NCBI GenBank assembly: GCA_016840165.1
Contig: JAEOSU010000067.1
Location: 35,400 to 99,399 of the forward strand
DNA from: Promethearchaeota archaeon
GTDB lineage: Archaea; Asgardarchaeota; Lokiarchaeia; Sigyniarchaeales; SOKP01
Length of the DNA: 64,000 nt
Direction: 5' to 3'
The notes below the pieces were generated by a model. It did not search any database. It was not told where the DNA came from and worked only from the letters and a program-made list of their open reading frames with translations. Every line of letters starts with the position of its first letter. The stretch's first letter is position 1. Of this stretch, positions 1-7,794 are shown in pieces. Both the position numbers and the translations under genes were made by a program.

Positions 1-441
1 CATAATCCTGTTAATATAATGCCTGAAATAGGATGGAGAACTTCCCCTACTGTTACAGCTACATTCAATGACCTTGAAACAGTAAAAAATATAATTCAAC
101 AACTTAAAAAAGAAGATCTTGGTCTCTCGATTGTCATAAGTGGATTGATTCCTGAAATAAAACGCACTATTAGAGAAGTTGATTTAGATATTCATACAGT
201 ACATTTATCCTTAGGTACATTCGGGAAAAAGGAGTTATTACCATCTGAAAAGGTTTTAGAAATTACTACAATGTGTGGACATCACACAGTTTCTCCAAAA
301 TCAATAACATATTATGTCAAATTGATTAAGCAAGGCAAAATAACGATTGAGATAGCAGCAAAAAAGTTAGCTAGACCTTGTGTATGTGGTATTTTTAATA
401 CTTCTCGAGCAATAGAAATCCTTACTACATTAACTAAATAA
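1..441 (+). CDS. Partial conserved protein with CGHH / ARPCVCGIFN cysteine motifs
   Basis: The reading frame is open to the left edge of the window, so the true start may lie outside; the first internal ATG is at 19. The visible 146 codons end with two cysteine-containing blocks, TMCGHHTVSPKSI and ARPCVCGIFNTSRA, spaced about 30 residues apart. This suggests a metal or iron-sulfur site. From memory the layout resembles the C-terminal part of the DUF2099 / methanogenesis-marker-8 family, but I cannot confirm that and give no symbol. The next gene starts 129 bp downstream on the same strand and appears to have its own TATA box, so the two need not share a transcript. Confidence 0.6.
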   Translation, partial: HNPVNIMPEIGWRTSPTVTATFNDLETVKNIIQQLKKEDLGLSIVISGLIPEIKRTIREVDLDIHTVHLSLGTFGKKELLPSEKVLEITTMCGHHTVSPKSITYYVKLIKQGKITIEIAAKKLARPCVCGIFNTSRAIEILTTLTK

Positions 442-480
442 TATTTTCAAATTTTGCAATACTTGCAATACAGCTCAAGA

Positions 481-488
481 TATAAATA
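481..488 (+). promoter_or_regulatory. Archaeal TATA box (TATAAATA) upstream of the F420/NADP oxidoreductase
   Basis: TATAAATA lies about 83 bases before the ATG at 571, preceded by an A-rich GCTCAAGA stretch. Archaeal transcription normally starts about 25 bases downstream of such a box, which would leave a leader of roughly 60 bases. It is assigned by sequence and position only. Confidence 0.35.
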
Positions 489-557
489 CCTAACTATTAT
501 ATTTTCAATTAAAACTGAGCGATTTAGAATTTATAGTTTTTAAATAAAGTTCAATTT

Positions 558-562
558 GGAGG
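558..562 (+). promoter_or_regulatory. Shine-Dalgarno site GGAGG deciding the start at 571
   Basis: GGAGG ends 8 bases before ATG 571. A TTG codon at 556 is in frame but overlaps this site, so the ATG that opens MKIGIIGTG is the better start; the Rossmann motif then sits at the extreme N-terminus, as is normal for this family. Confidence 0.7.
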
Positions 563-570
563 AAAAATTA

Positions 571-1209
571 ATGAAAATTGGGATAATTGGCACAGGAAGA
601 TTAGGGAGTGCTCTAGGAAAAATTTGGGCAGAAAAGGGTCATATGATTATGTTTGGCTCTCGAGATCCTCAGAAAGCAAAAAAGTTAGCTAATTCAATCG
701 GATCTAATGCAAGTGGAGGAACATATGAAGAAGCTGCAAAATTTGGGGATGTTATCATTCTTGCAGTTCCATGGTCAGGAGCAAAAGAATCAATCAAAAC
801 AGCAGGAAATTTAGATAGTAAGATTATAGTAGATTCTACTACTACTGCTGCACCCCATTTGGGAGGCCCTTTAATAGGACGTACTCCATCTGCAGCAGAA
901 AAAGTCGCAAAATGGGCAGTAGGGGCTAAAGTAATAAAAGCAGTTCATACTATTGGAGTAGAAAGTTTAAATAACTTACAATTTGGTTCCCAAAAAGCAA
1001 ATTTATTTATTTGTGGAGATAATTTAGAAGCAAAATCAATTGTTCGTACTTTGGGAGAGGATATCGGTTTTGAAGTAATAGATGCTGGGCCACTCACAAA
1101 TGCGAGGCTTACTGAACCCCTCGCGATGCTTTGGATTGAATTAGCTTACAAACAAGGCATGGGTACAGACATAGCGTTCAAATTATTACGCCGTAGGAAA
1201 GCTAAATGA
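571..1209 (+). CDS. F420-dependent NADP oxidoreductase-like protein (NADPH-dependent F420 reductase family)
   Basis: The 212-residue protein opens with a Rossmann dinucleotide-binding motif, KIGIIGTGRLGSALGKIW, followed by GSRDPQKA, where an NADP-phosphate contact (SR) is expected. Then come VIILAVPW and the segment KAVHTIG. This is the layout of the F420-dependent NADP oxidoreductase family (Pfam NADP_F420 type), which moves hydride between reduced F420 and NADP. The length matches archaeal Fno, although the C-terminal part (TEPLAMLWIELAYKQGMG) is the more conserved signature of the wider family. Some members act on other substrates, so the F420 role is inferred. A stand-alone promoter and a strong ribosome binding site suggest a monocistronic gene. 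Confidence 0.8.
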   Translation: MKIGIIGTGRLGSALGKIWAEKGHMIMFGSRDPQKAKKLANSIGSNASGGTYEEAAKFGDVIILAVPWSGAKESIKTAGNLDSKIIVDSTTTAAPHLGGPLIGRTPSAAEKVAKWAVGAKVIKAVHTIGVESLNNLQFGSQKANLFICGDNLEAKSIVRTLGEDIGFEVIDAGPLTNARLTEPLAMLWIELAYKQGMGTDIAFKLLRRRKAK

Positions 1210-1323
1210 AAGAATTAACAAATTAAGTTTTAATACTTTTTATTTTTTACATTAGATTTTTTAAGAGATAAAGACGCAATACTTTAAGTATACTTTAATA
1301 AGAATGCTTGTAAGTACAAAATT

Positions 1324-2265
1324 ATGCAAATTTCAAAATTCAATAGTAATTCTCCATTTGTTCATACTTATTCTATTGTAGCAAGAGATCCCATTACAGG
1401 AGAAATGGGTGTGGGAGTTCAAAGTCATTATTTTTCTGTTGGTTCGGTCGTATCGTGGGGGGAATCTGGCGTTGGAGTAGTTGCTACCCAATCTTTTGTA
1501 AATAAATCTTTTGGATTACGAGGACTTGAGTTATTGAAACAAGGAAAAACTCCTCAAGAAGCAGTAGATATTTTGCTTTCAGATGATGATGGAAGAGATG
1601 TAAGACAAGTTTCAATTTTAGATGTTAAAGGAAAAGTAGCAACTTGTACTGGTTCAAAATGCATAAAATATGCTGGCCATTTTAAAGGAGATAATTTTTC
1701 AGTTCAAGCAAATCTCATGCTCTCGGATAAAGTTTGGCCAAAAATGGCAGAAGCCTATGAAAAGCATAAAACACTTCCATTACCTGATCGAATAATTAGA
1801 TCTATGGAAGCAGCAGAGATTGTAGGAGGGGATATAAGAGGAAAACAGTCTGCAGCATTATTAATTGTAAAGGGTGATCCAGTAGAAAACAAATGGGAGG
1901 ATCCACTGATTGATATTAGAGTGGAGGATCATAATGAGCCTTTAAAAGAATTAGATAGATTACTGAAACTTTGGAGAGCATATAATCACTTGGATAAAGG
2001 TGACCAAGAATTCGAGAAAGGAAATATAAATGAGGCTTTTGAAGAATATAATACTGCTAGAAAAATGTTTCCCGATGATCTTGAGATGAAATATTGGACA
2101 GCAGTTACATTAGCTAATCATCAAAAACTTGATGAAGCTTTACCATTATTCAAAGAAATCTTCAAAAAGGATAATAATTGGCGAATACTTACAGAAAGAT
2201 TACCTGAAACAGATCTTTTAAATGTAAAAAAGGAAGAAATAGACAAAATCCTATCTCTTAAATAA
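1324..2265 (+). CDS. DUF1028 Ntn-hydrolase-like protein with C-terminal TPR segment
   Basis: The protein has 313 residues. Residues 1-205 match the DUF1028 family: HTYSIVARDPITGEMGVGVQS near the N-terminus, then GVVATQSFVN, the glycine-rich GLELLKQGKTPQEAVD and GDIRGKQSAALL. DUF1028 has an Ntn-hydrolase fold and unknown substrate; bacterial members often carry a peptidoglycan-binding tail. Here the C-terminal 100 residues instead look like two tetratricopeptide repeats (GDQEFEKGNINEAFEEYNTA; AVTLANHQKLDEALPLF). That points to protein-protein contact rather than wall binding. The ATG at 1324 has no clear Shine-Dalgarno site. It lies between two metabolic genes with gaps of about 100 bp on both sides, so an operon is not obvious. 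Confidence 0.82.
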   Translation: MQISKFNSNSPFVHTYSIVARDPITGEMGVGVQSHYFSVGSVVSWGESGVGVVATQSFVNKSFGLRGLELLKQGKTPQEAVDILLSDDDGRDVRQVSILDVKGKVATCTGSKCIKYAGHFKGDNFSVQANLMLSDKVWPKMAEAYEKHKTLPLPDRIIRSMEAAEIVGGDIRGKQSAALLIVKGDPVENKWEDPLIDIRVEDHNEPLKELDRLLKLWRAYNHLDKGDQEFEKGNINEAFEEYNTARKMFPDDLEMKYWTAVTLANHQKLDEALPLFKEIFKKDNNWRILTERLPETDLLNVKKEEIDKILSLK

Positions 2266-2358
2266 GTATTAAAAACATCAGAAAGACTTAAGTAACTTTT
2301 TATATTATCTTATTGAAGTAGAATATAATCTAATTATTGATTTTTATTGTATATAATA

Positions 2359-3408
2359 ATGAAAGTTGCGAGATATTTTAGTAATGATGATATAAGAGAA
2401 GCTGAGATGCAAAAACCAATAATAGGTCCAGGAGAGATTTTAGTTAAAGTTAAAAAATCAGGTATTTGTGGATCTGATATACTGGAATATTATAGAAAGG
2501 CAAAAATGAAAAAGTTGGGTGTAAGCTCACTCATCTTAGGTCATGAAATTGCTGGAGAAATAGTTGAGAAAGGTGATAATGTAAAGCACCTTAAAGTTGG
2601 AGATCGCGTATTCGTCTCTCACCACGTTCCATGCTTTGAATGTCATTACTGTGAACAAGGTCATCATACGGCATGTGATCTGCTCCATAATACAAATTAT
2701 GACCCGGGTGGTTTTGCTGAGTTTATTCGAGTCCCGAAAATTAATATTGAAAAAAAAGGGGTTTTGGTGTTAGATAAAAATGTATCTTATGAAGAAGGAG
2801 TTTTAATTGAACCACTTGGTTGTGTGTGCCGTGCTCAAAGATTAGTTAATGTAAAAAAAGGTTTAACTGTTCTGGTACTAGGTAGTGGTGTATCTGGTAT
2901 ATTGCATATTCAATTAGCTAAACTAAGAGGAGCCAAGAAGGTAATAGCAACTGATATTAATGAATTTCGATTGCAGATGGCAAAAAAATTTGGAGCAGAT
3001 TATGTTTTTCATGCACAAGAAGATATCGCTACTGAATTAAAAAAGGTTAATGAAGATAGATTAGCAGATATAATAATAGTTTGTGCGGGTGCTTTATCTG
3101 CTGCAGAACAAGCATTAAATTGCGTAGCACCAGGAAGTAAAATTGTGTTTTTTGCAGTTCCAGAACCAGGGATAAATCTTGAAGTTCCTATAAATGATTA
3201 TTGGAGAAATGAAATTACTATTATGACATCCTATGGTGCAGCGCCAGAAGACCTTGATGAGGCATATAATTGGATACTTTCAAAAAGAATCAATGTAGAA
3301 GAATTGATAACTCACCGGTTTCCCTTAAGTAAGGCTGGAGATGCTTTTAAAGTGGTTTGCGAGGCTGCTGAGTCTTTGAAGGTGATTATAGAACCAGAAA
3401 AAGGCTAA
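2359..3408 (+). CDS. Zinc-dependent medium-chain alcohol dehydrogenase
   Basis: This is a typical medium-chain dehydrogenase of 349 residues. Catalytic zinc ligands are expected at C37 (GICGSD) and H62/E63 (GHEIAGE). A structural zinc lobe is formed by C92, C95, C98 and C106. A Rossmann motif VLVLGSGVSG begins near residue 175, followed by VIATDINEFR, whose Asp favours NAD over NADP. The closest general type is the sorbitol/threonine dehydrogenase group; the substrate cannot be read from sequence. A TTG codon at 2347 is in frame, but the ATG at 2359 starts the conserved MKVARYF strand and is preferred. It ends 12 bp before the end of the convergent MBL-fold gene. Confidence 0.88.
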   Translation: MKVARYFSNDDIREAEMQKPIIGPGEILVKVKKSGICGSDILEYYRKAKMKKLGVSSLILGHEIAGEIVEKGDNVKHLKVGDRVFVSHHVPCFECHYCEQGHHTACDLLHNTNYDPGGFAEFIRVPKINIEKKGVLVLDKNVSYEEGVLIEPLGCVCRAQRLVNVKKGLTVLVLGSGVSGILHIQLAKLRGAKKVIATDINEFRLQMAKKFGADYVFHAQEDIATELKKVNEDRLADIIIVCAGALSAAEQALNCVAPGSKIVFFAVPEPGINLEVPINDYWRNEITIMTSYGAAPEDLDEAYNWILSKRINVEELITHRFPLSKAGDAFKVVCEAAESLKVIIEPEKG

Positions 3409-3419
3409 ATTGTATAATA

Positions 3420-4385
3420 TTATCTCTTAAAATAGTCAGATTGTTGAATATGTTTTCGAATTATCCATGATTCCCAAAAACTATATATTTCTAATACAAC
3501 ACCCTTTAATTTCTTTTTAGGGAAAAATAAATCCATTTGCAGTAATTTTTTAACTACTTTATTCTCATTTTTATTTAAGATCTCAAGTGATATTAATGTT
3601 TTATCAACTTTCTCTTGGTTATTCTTAATTTTTTTTCTCATATATTCAAAAGGGTGTGTGTTTGGACTCTTCACAAAGTAGGAATGACTTGAAGTTAAAT
3701 ATTTACCATTTTTAAGAAAAAATGCTTCTGCTTTATTAATATCTTCTAAATATTGAGGAATTGAGCATTGTTTAAATCCATACCAGGGACCAAAACCTTC
3801 TACTTCAGGCTTGGGTTTATCAAATCCTAAGCAACTGATGTGGAAAATTCTCTCTTTAGGTAAAAAGAAACCTATATGTCCTTTTGAATGCCCAGAGAAA
3901 GAAATTGTATCTATCTTAAAATCTTCAAACTTTAATGAATCTCCTGGATTAAAAGAATTAACGTGATTACACTTTTGGAATCCGTTTAATTTTGCGAAAT
4001 GGTTAACAATATTAAAGTCTAATTCATCATCAAACCCAAAACCTTTATAAAATTTATGAAGATCTAATAAATAATTTGCTTCTGGATATGGTGCGTGAAT
4101 TTTAGCTCCAAGTTCTTCCCATGCGTGAACATGACAAGTGTGATCAAGATGACCATGAGAACAAACATAATTTGAAACAGGACCATAAATATGATTTAGT
4201 GAATTCACATATCTTGGCTCGATATTCAAATCAAGTGCTATAGTTTTTCTATTTCGAACTGGCTTTGGTAAAACAAGAAGACCATCGCAGCAAGAAAAAA
4301 AGAATGGTGGTTTAATTTGATGGATTAATAAAATATCTTCCGTTACTTTTCTAATCTCAAGATTATCAATTTTAGGTAAAGTCAT
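3420..4385 (-). CDS. Metallo-beta-lactamase-fold hydrolase
   Basis: The protein has 321 residues and carries the MBL metal-binding motif SHGHLDH at residues 76-82 (H77, H79, D81, H82). GHSKGHIGFFL corresponds to the second metal block, and a later SSHSYF is a candidate for the last histidine ligand. Such enzymes hydrolyse thioesters, lactones, phosphodiesters or other bonds in the cytoplasm; no substrate-specific motif is recognisable. There is no signal peptide. A C-terminal tail of about 70 residues beyond the fold is lysine-rich and helical (KKIKNNQEKVDK). It is the first gene of a minus-strand run but separated by 157 bp from the next minus-strand gene, so likely monocistronic. Confidence 0.8.
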   Translation of the reverse strand: MTLPKIDNLEIRKVTEDILLIHQIKPPFFFSCCDGLLVLPKPVRNRKTIALDLNIEPRYVNSLNHIYGPVSNYVCSHGHLDHTCHVHAWEELGAKIHAPYPEANYLLDLHKFYKGFGFDDELDFNIVNHFAKLNGFQKCNHVNSFNPGDSLKFEDFKIDTISFSGHSKGHIGFFLPKERIFHISCLGFDKPKPEVEGFGPWYGFKQCSIPQYLEDINKAEAFFLKNGKYLTSSHSYFVKSPNTHPFEYMRKKIKNNQEKVDKTLISLEILNKNENKVVKKLLQMDLFFPKKKLKGVVLEIYSFWESWIIRKHIQQSDYFKR

Positions 4386-4420
4386 AAAATGAGGTTCTGA
4401 AAAATAGTCAAATTATTGCG

Positions 4421-4546
4421 ATGAAAAATAAATTAGAATTTAATAACTTAACCTTAAAGAAATATTTTTTTTCAGAATTAACTCCTCATGATTATAAAGA
4501 AAAAAAAGAGAATTTGGAATTTGAATTTATCCTTATCTACTTTTAA
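4421..4546 (+). CDS. Possible 41-residue small protein
   Basis: A short open frame starts with ATG and reads MKNKLEFNNLTLKKYFFSEL at its N-terminus, then a charged tail. It is divergent from the MBL-fold gene and its stop overlaps the stop of the convergent membrane-protein gene by four bases. The composition is lysine- and phenylalanine-rich as expected from AT-rich DNA, so it may be chance. No family is recognised. Confidence 0.2.
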   Translation: MKNKLEFNNLTLKKYFFSELTPHDYKEKKENLEFEFILIYF

Positions 4547-4947
4547 AGTAGTGGTTTCATCTTTTCCTCTTGCTGTAGAAAAGTAAGTACAAAGAGTACT
4601 AGCAGAACTATAAAAATTATAAGGGTTACTACACCCATTCCTATATTAAAAACCGCGAAATTAATAATTGCTGCAATTAATCCTGTTGCCAACCATACCA
4701 ATTCAGCAATAATTACAATTTTCACTTCTTTCCATTCTTTTGCTAAGAAACCACATAAAGAACTCACTGTCAAACCTGCGCCAGAAGCACCCAAAATCAT
4801 TAATATAGCCCCAATTTCATCGGTATAAGTCATTCCATATATAGGCACGGTAATTTCTGGTATAAAGAATAAAACCGTTAAAATAATCCCTATAACAAAA
4901 TGGATTATAAAAGTTATTTTCGTAAATTTTTGAATCTCTTCAACCAT
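4543..4947 (-). CDS. Four-helix small membrane protein of unknown function
   Basis: The protein has 134 residues with four hydrophobic segments: about 14-33 (IIHFVIGIILTVLFFIPEI), 43-67 (small residues, GASGAGLT), 74-100 (IAELVWLATGLIAAIIN) and 103-125 (VVTLIIFIVLLVLFVLTFL). The N-terminus is short and the C-terminus ends in EEKMKPLL, so both ends are probably cytoplasmic. No catalytic motif is seen. It resembles small archaeal DUF-type tetraspan proteins in layout only. The 147-bp upstream gap to the LsrF-like gene makes co-transcription possible but unproven. Confidence 0.65.
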   Translation of the reverse strand: MVEEIQKFTKITFIIHFVIGIILTVLFFIPEITVPIYGMTYTDEIGAILMILGASGAGLTVSSLCGFLAKEWKEVKIVIIAELVWLATGLIAAIINFAVFNIGMGVVTLIIFIVLLVLFVLTFLQQEEKMKPLL

Positions 4948-5094
4948 TTTTCAAATCACTTTTTTGTTAGGTTTATTTAAATAGATGATTTTGAATTATT
5001 ATTTTCCTTAGTATATAAATGTTGAAATCTCAATAATATTAGTTTAGATATGAAATTCAATTAAAAATAAAAAAATAAGAAAATAAAAAAGTAA

Positions 5095-5889
5095 TTATAG
5101 CCCTACAGGGCCTTGTTTATAGATCTCATAAGCTTCATCAACTGAAACATTATCATGAACTATAGCTCTCACGGCTTTAATCATGCCAATAGGTTTATCT
5201 GATTGGAAAATATTCCTTCCCATGTCTACTCCAACGGCATTTTTTTCAATTGCATTCTTTGCCATCTGCAATGCATCTCTTTCCTCGATTTTCTTCCCTC
5301 CAGCAATTACGATTGGTGCTGGGCAAATGCTAGTTACTTCCTCAAAATTTTCACAATAATAAGTCTTTACAAAAGTAGCTCCCATTTCTGCAGCCATTCT
5401 ACTTGCCATTCCGAGATAACGTGCATCTCTCACCATTTCTCTCCCTACTGCTGTGACCGCAAGTACGGGTACTCCATAAGTTTGCCCAAAATTCACAAGC
5501 TTAGAGAGGTTCATTAAAGTCTGTTTCTCATACTCACCTCCAACGAAAATAGAACAAGTAATAGCAGAAACATTCAACCTTATCGCATCCTCGATTGAAA
5601 CATTGATTTCTTCGTTTGAAAGTTCCTTAAGCATACTAGCACCAGCAGAAACTCTTAAAACAATAGGAACATCTATTTCAGAAGGAACACAATTTCTTAG
5701 CATACCACGTGTTAGCATTAAAGCATCTGCATATTCAAATAAAGGTGTCATATCTGCAAAACATTTCAGTTGCCCAGGGACATTTCCAAAATACCCATGA
5801 TCTATAGCCAGCATTACACAACGTCCACTCTTGGGCCTAATTATTCTATTCAATCTGTTTTGAAAGCCCCAATCACCTATTACTACCAT
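5095..5889 (-). CDS. LsrF-like class I aldolase/thiolase (DhnA/DeoC-type fold)
   Basis: The 264-residue protein aligns by eye along its length with E. coli LsrF (3-hydroxy-5-phosphonooxypentane-2,4-dione thiolase): DWGFQNRLNRI near the N-terminus, VMLAIDHGYF, LMLTRGMLR, VLRVSAG, EDAIRL, KTYY, IVIAGGKK and GVDMGRNIFQS. The lysine of VKTYY (K175) is the expected Schiff-base residue of class I aldolases, and IVIAGGKK plus GVDMGRN form the phosphate-binding end of the TIM barrel. In bacteria LsrF ends AI-2 breakdown; no lsr genes are nearby, so here the substrate is more likely another phosphorylated ketose, as in archaeal DhnA-type aldolases. The enzyme is cytosolic. The start MVVIGDWG is fixed by homology. 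Confidence 0.85.
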   Translation of the reverse strand: MVVIGDWGFQNRLNRIIRPKSGRCVMLAIDHGYFGNVPGQLKCFADMTPLFEYADALMLTRGMLRNCVPSEIDVPIVLRVSAGASMLKELSNEEINVSIEDAIRLNVSAITCSIFVGGEYEKQTLMNLSKLVNFGQTYGVPVLAVTAVGREMVRDARYLGMASRMAAEMGATFVKTYYCENFEEVTSICPAPIVIAGGKKIEERDALQMAKNAIEKNAVGVDMGRNIFQSDKPIGMIKAVRAIVHDNVSVDEAYEIYKQGPVGL

Positions 5890-6007
5890 TTATAATTCAC
5901 TTTTTATATTATTGGTTATATTTATAGTTAATTTTTGTAAATTAATTATCGATCTTTATTTTATTTTTACTAAAAATTGGAGTTTACAAAGTTTCATAAG
6001 AAATTAG

Positions 6008-6856
6008 TTATATGACACTTAAAAACTCTCCAACTCTACTTTTTATCTTTGAGACAATCTTCACAGAGATATTTCTTCTAATAAATTCTTTAATCAAATT
6101 CAAACGATAAGTACTTATTTTTTTTATTTTTAATGCTTTAGATAATTGTTCAATTAAATCATCTTCATAAATATTATCAACTGTTTCAAGAATGGAAACA
6201 ACATAATTCACTTCACTTATAAATCGGGAAATATCTTGTTGAAGAAGCTTTTGTTGCTCTTGTTCATCAATAATTTCTAAAGCTCTTTTTAGAATTTGTT
6301 CTTCAAACTTTAGTTTTTCTTTCCATGGCGTTTGAAAAATATGTTGTTGTGTATCCATTATCAATGCATCTTTATCTTTTACTTTAATTTTACTAATATC
6401 AGGTTCATCGAGTAAATAGATTGTTTTACTTCCTCTAAAACTTTCGGGTAATATATTATCGCCTACTTTGTTTAATATTTCTTCAGAATACTCAAAAAAA
6501 TCATCCTTTATAATATAAGCAGGATAATTAAAAATCTTAGCATGAATTAGACTAAAAATTCCATAAGTACCAAAAGTTTGAATTAAATTTCTAAGATTTA
6601 TTCTTCCTTCAGCCTCTCTCTCTGCTTCAGGAGAAATAGTAACTATATGAAGGTCAATTTTTTCATAGCCCCTTACAATTCCTTTAGTATCTACAAATAC
6701 TATAAATTGGTGCTTTGGACATACTGCATTTATGGGTACTTGAATTTTGATGGTCCCAAACTTTTTTTGTGAAAAAACAGCTTCAGGAATATTAATTGTT
6801 TTTGCTATACCACATATAGGGCATTTTACTTCGAGGACTTTAAATGTATTACTCAT
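6008..6856 (-). CDS. N-terminal zinc-ribbon protein of unknown function
   Basis: The protein has 282 residues. The first 70 form a zinc-ribbon-like unit with VKCPICG near residue 9 and VCPKHQFIVFVD near residue 45, followed by GIVRGYEKIDL. I have seen this CPxCG...CxHxFxxFVD...RGYxK layout as an N-terminal module in proteins of Asgard and related archaea, but the family has no function I can name. Residues 80-170 look mixed alpha/beta, and the C-terminal 110 are helical and charged (EEQILKRALEIIDEQEQQKL, then SRFISEVNYVVSILETVDNI), possibly for dimerisation. There are no membrane segments. It may bind a partner protein or a nucleic acid; this is inference. Confidence 0.6.
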   Translation of the reverse strand: MSNTFKVLEVKCPICGIAKTINIPEAVFSQKKFGTIKIQVPINAVCPKHQFIVFVDTKGIVRGYEKIDLHIVTISPEAEREAEGRINLRNLIQTFGTYGIFSLIHAKIFNYPAYIIKDDFFEYSEEILNKVGDNILPESFRGSKTIYLLDEPDISKIKVKDKDALIMDTQQHIFQTPWKEKLKFEEQILKRALEIIDEQEQQKLLQQDISRFISEVNYVVSILETVDNIYEDDLIEQLSKALKIKKISTYRLNLIKEFIRRNISVKIVSKIKSRVGEFLSVI

Positions 6857-6965
6857 CTTTCAAATTAACTAATTTGATCAGATCCTAATAATAATACATC
6901 AACTCTACATAAAAAGATTAACAAATTTCTTAAAATCTGATATTAGATATTTAGAATTAGTGTAA

Positions 6966-7700
6966 TTACAGTTTTGTCGCAAAGCTTTCATTTTTTAAGC
7001 TGACTAATTTTTTATTCCAATTCTTATAATCCATAACATAATTATATCCACATACTGTTTCGATATTTTGTTTTTTAACGATTTCTTTTATTCTTTTTAC
7101 CCCATCCATAGTTGAATGAGCAGGACCGTAAGGATTTAAAATCAGATTTTCTTCTCTTAAGAAAAAATAATCACAAATAAAAAGCACATCTTCGAAAATA
7201 TAAAATGTAAATCCTGGTGTATGTCCATTAATAATGTGGGCTTCAATGCCTTCAAGTTTAAAATCATGTTCAAATTTCTTATCAAATGGATGTTTACTAG
7301 CAATTGGAAGTTCTGAATCTTTCTTATGGATCCAAATAAAGGTTGTATAATAAGCCCTATAAAGATTAGATGCTCCTAGAAAATGAGGGTGTGTAAATAA
7401 TATTTTATCCATAGGTTCTAAATCCTTACTGAATGTAGAAGGACAATCAATCCATATATTCTTACCCTTTATTTTAATACAATAAGCTGAATGCTCAAAT
7501 CCTAATTTAGGGTAAGAATTTAAACGATCAATTTTATTATTAATTTTAGAACTCACAATTGAATATTTTTGAGAACACTCTTCTGCGGTAATAAAATTTT
7601 CATGAGATACCCCACAAAAAGGACAGGATTCTGGATAATAACCCCCAATTATATTATACCCGCATCTTTTACAAACGTATTGTTCTTTCAATAATTTCAT
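6966..7700 (-). CDS. Rubredoxin-like zinc ribbon fused to a degenerate MBL-fold domain
   Basis: The protein has 244 residues. Residues 7-40 are a rubredoxin/rubrerythrin-type ribbon with two CxxC pairs (YVCKRCGYNI and CPFCG). The remainder has the MBL fold order, ending with GHTPGFTFYIF and FICDYFF. The usual HxHxDH signature is replaced by THPHFLGASN, which keeps two histidines but loses the Asp-His pair, and the last expected histidine is not evident (CGYNYVM). It may therefore bind one metal or none. Rubredoxin-MBL combinations occur in oxygen-detoxifying flavo-diiron proteins, but no flavodoxin domain is present here. It could be a redox sensor or a divergent hydrolase. Confidence 0.7.
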   Translation of the reverse strand: MKLLKEQYVCKRCGYNIIGGYYPESCPFCGVSHENFITAEECSQKYSIVSSKINNKIDRLNSYPKLGFEHSAYCIKIKGKNIWIDCPSTFSKDLEPMDKILFTHPHFLGASNLYRAYYTTFIWIHKKDSELPIASKHPFDKKFEHDFKLEGIEAHIINGHTPGFTFYIFEDVLFICDYFFLREENLILNPYGPAHSTMDGVKRIKEIVKKQNIETVCGYNYVMDYKNWNKKLVSLKNESFATKL

Positions 7701-7794
7701 TTTTCTAGGAAAAAATCACTTCAAAGAAACTCTCTTTAAATTAATTCTTCTTAAATATGTAAAAAGTTTTTTTAAAAAATTAATTAATTCCATT

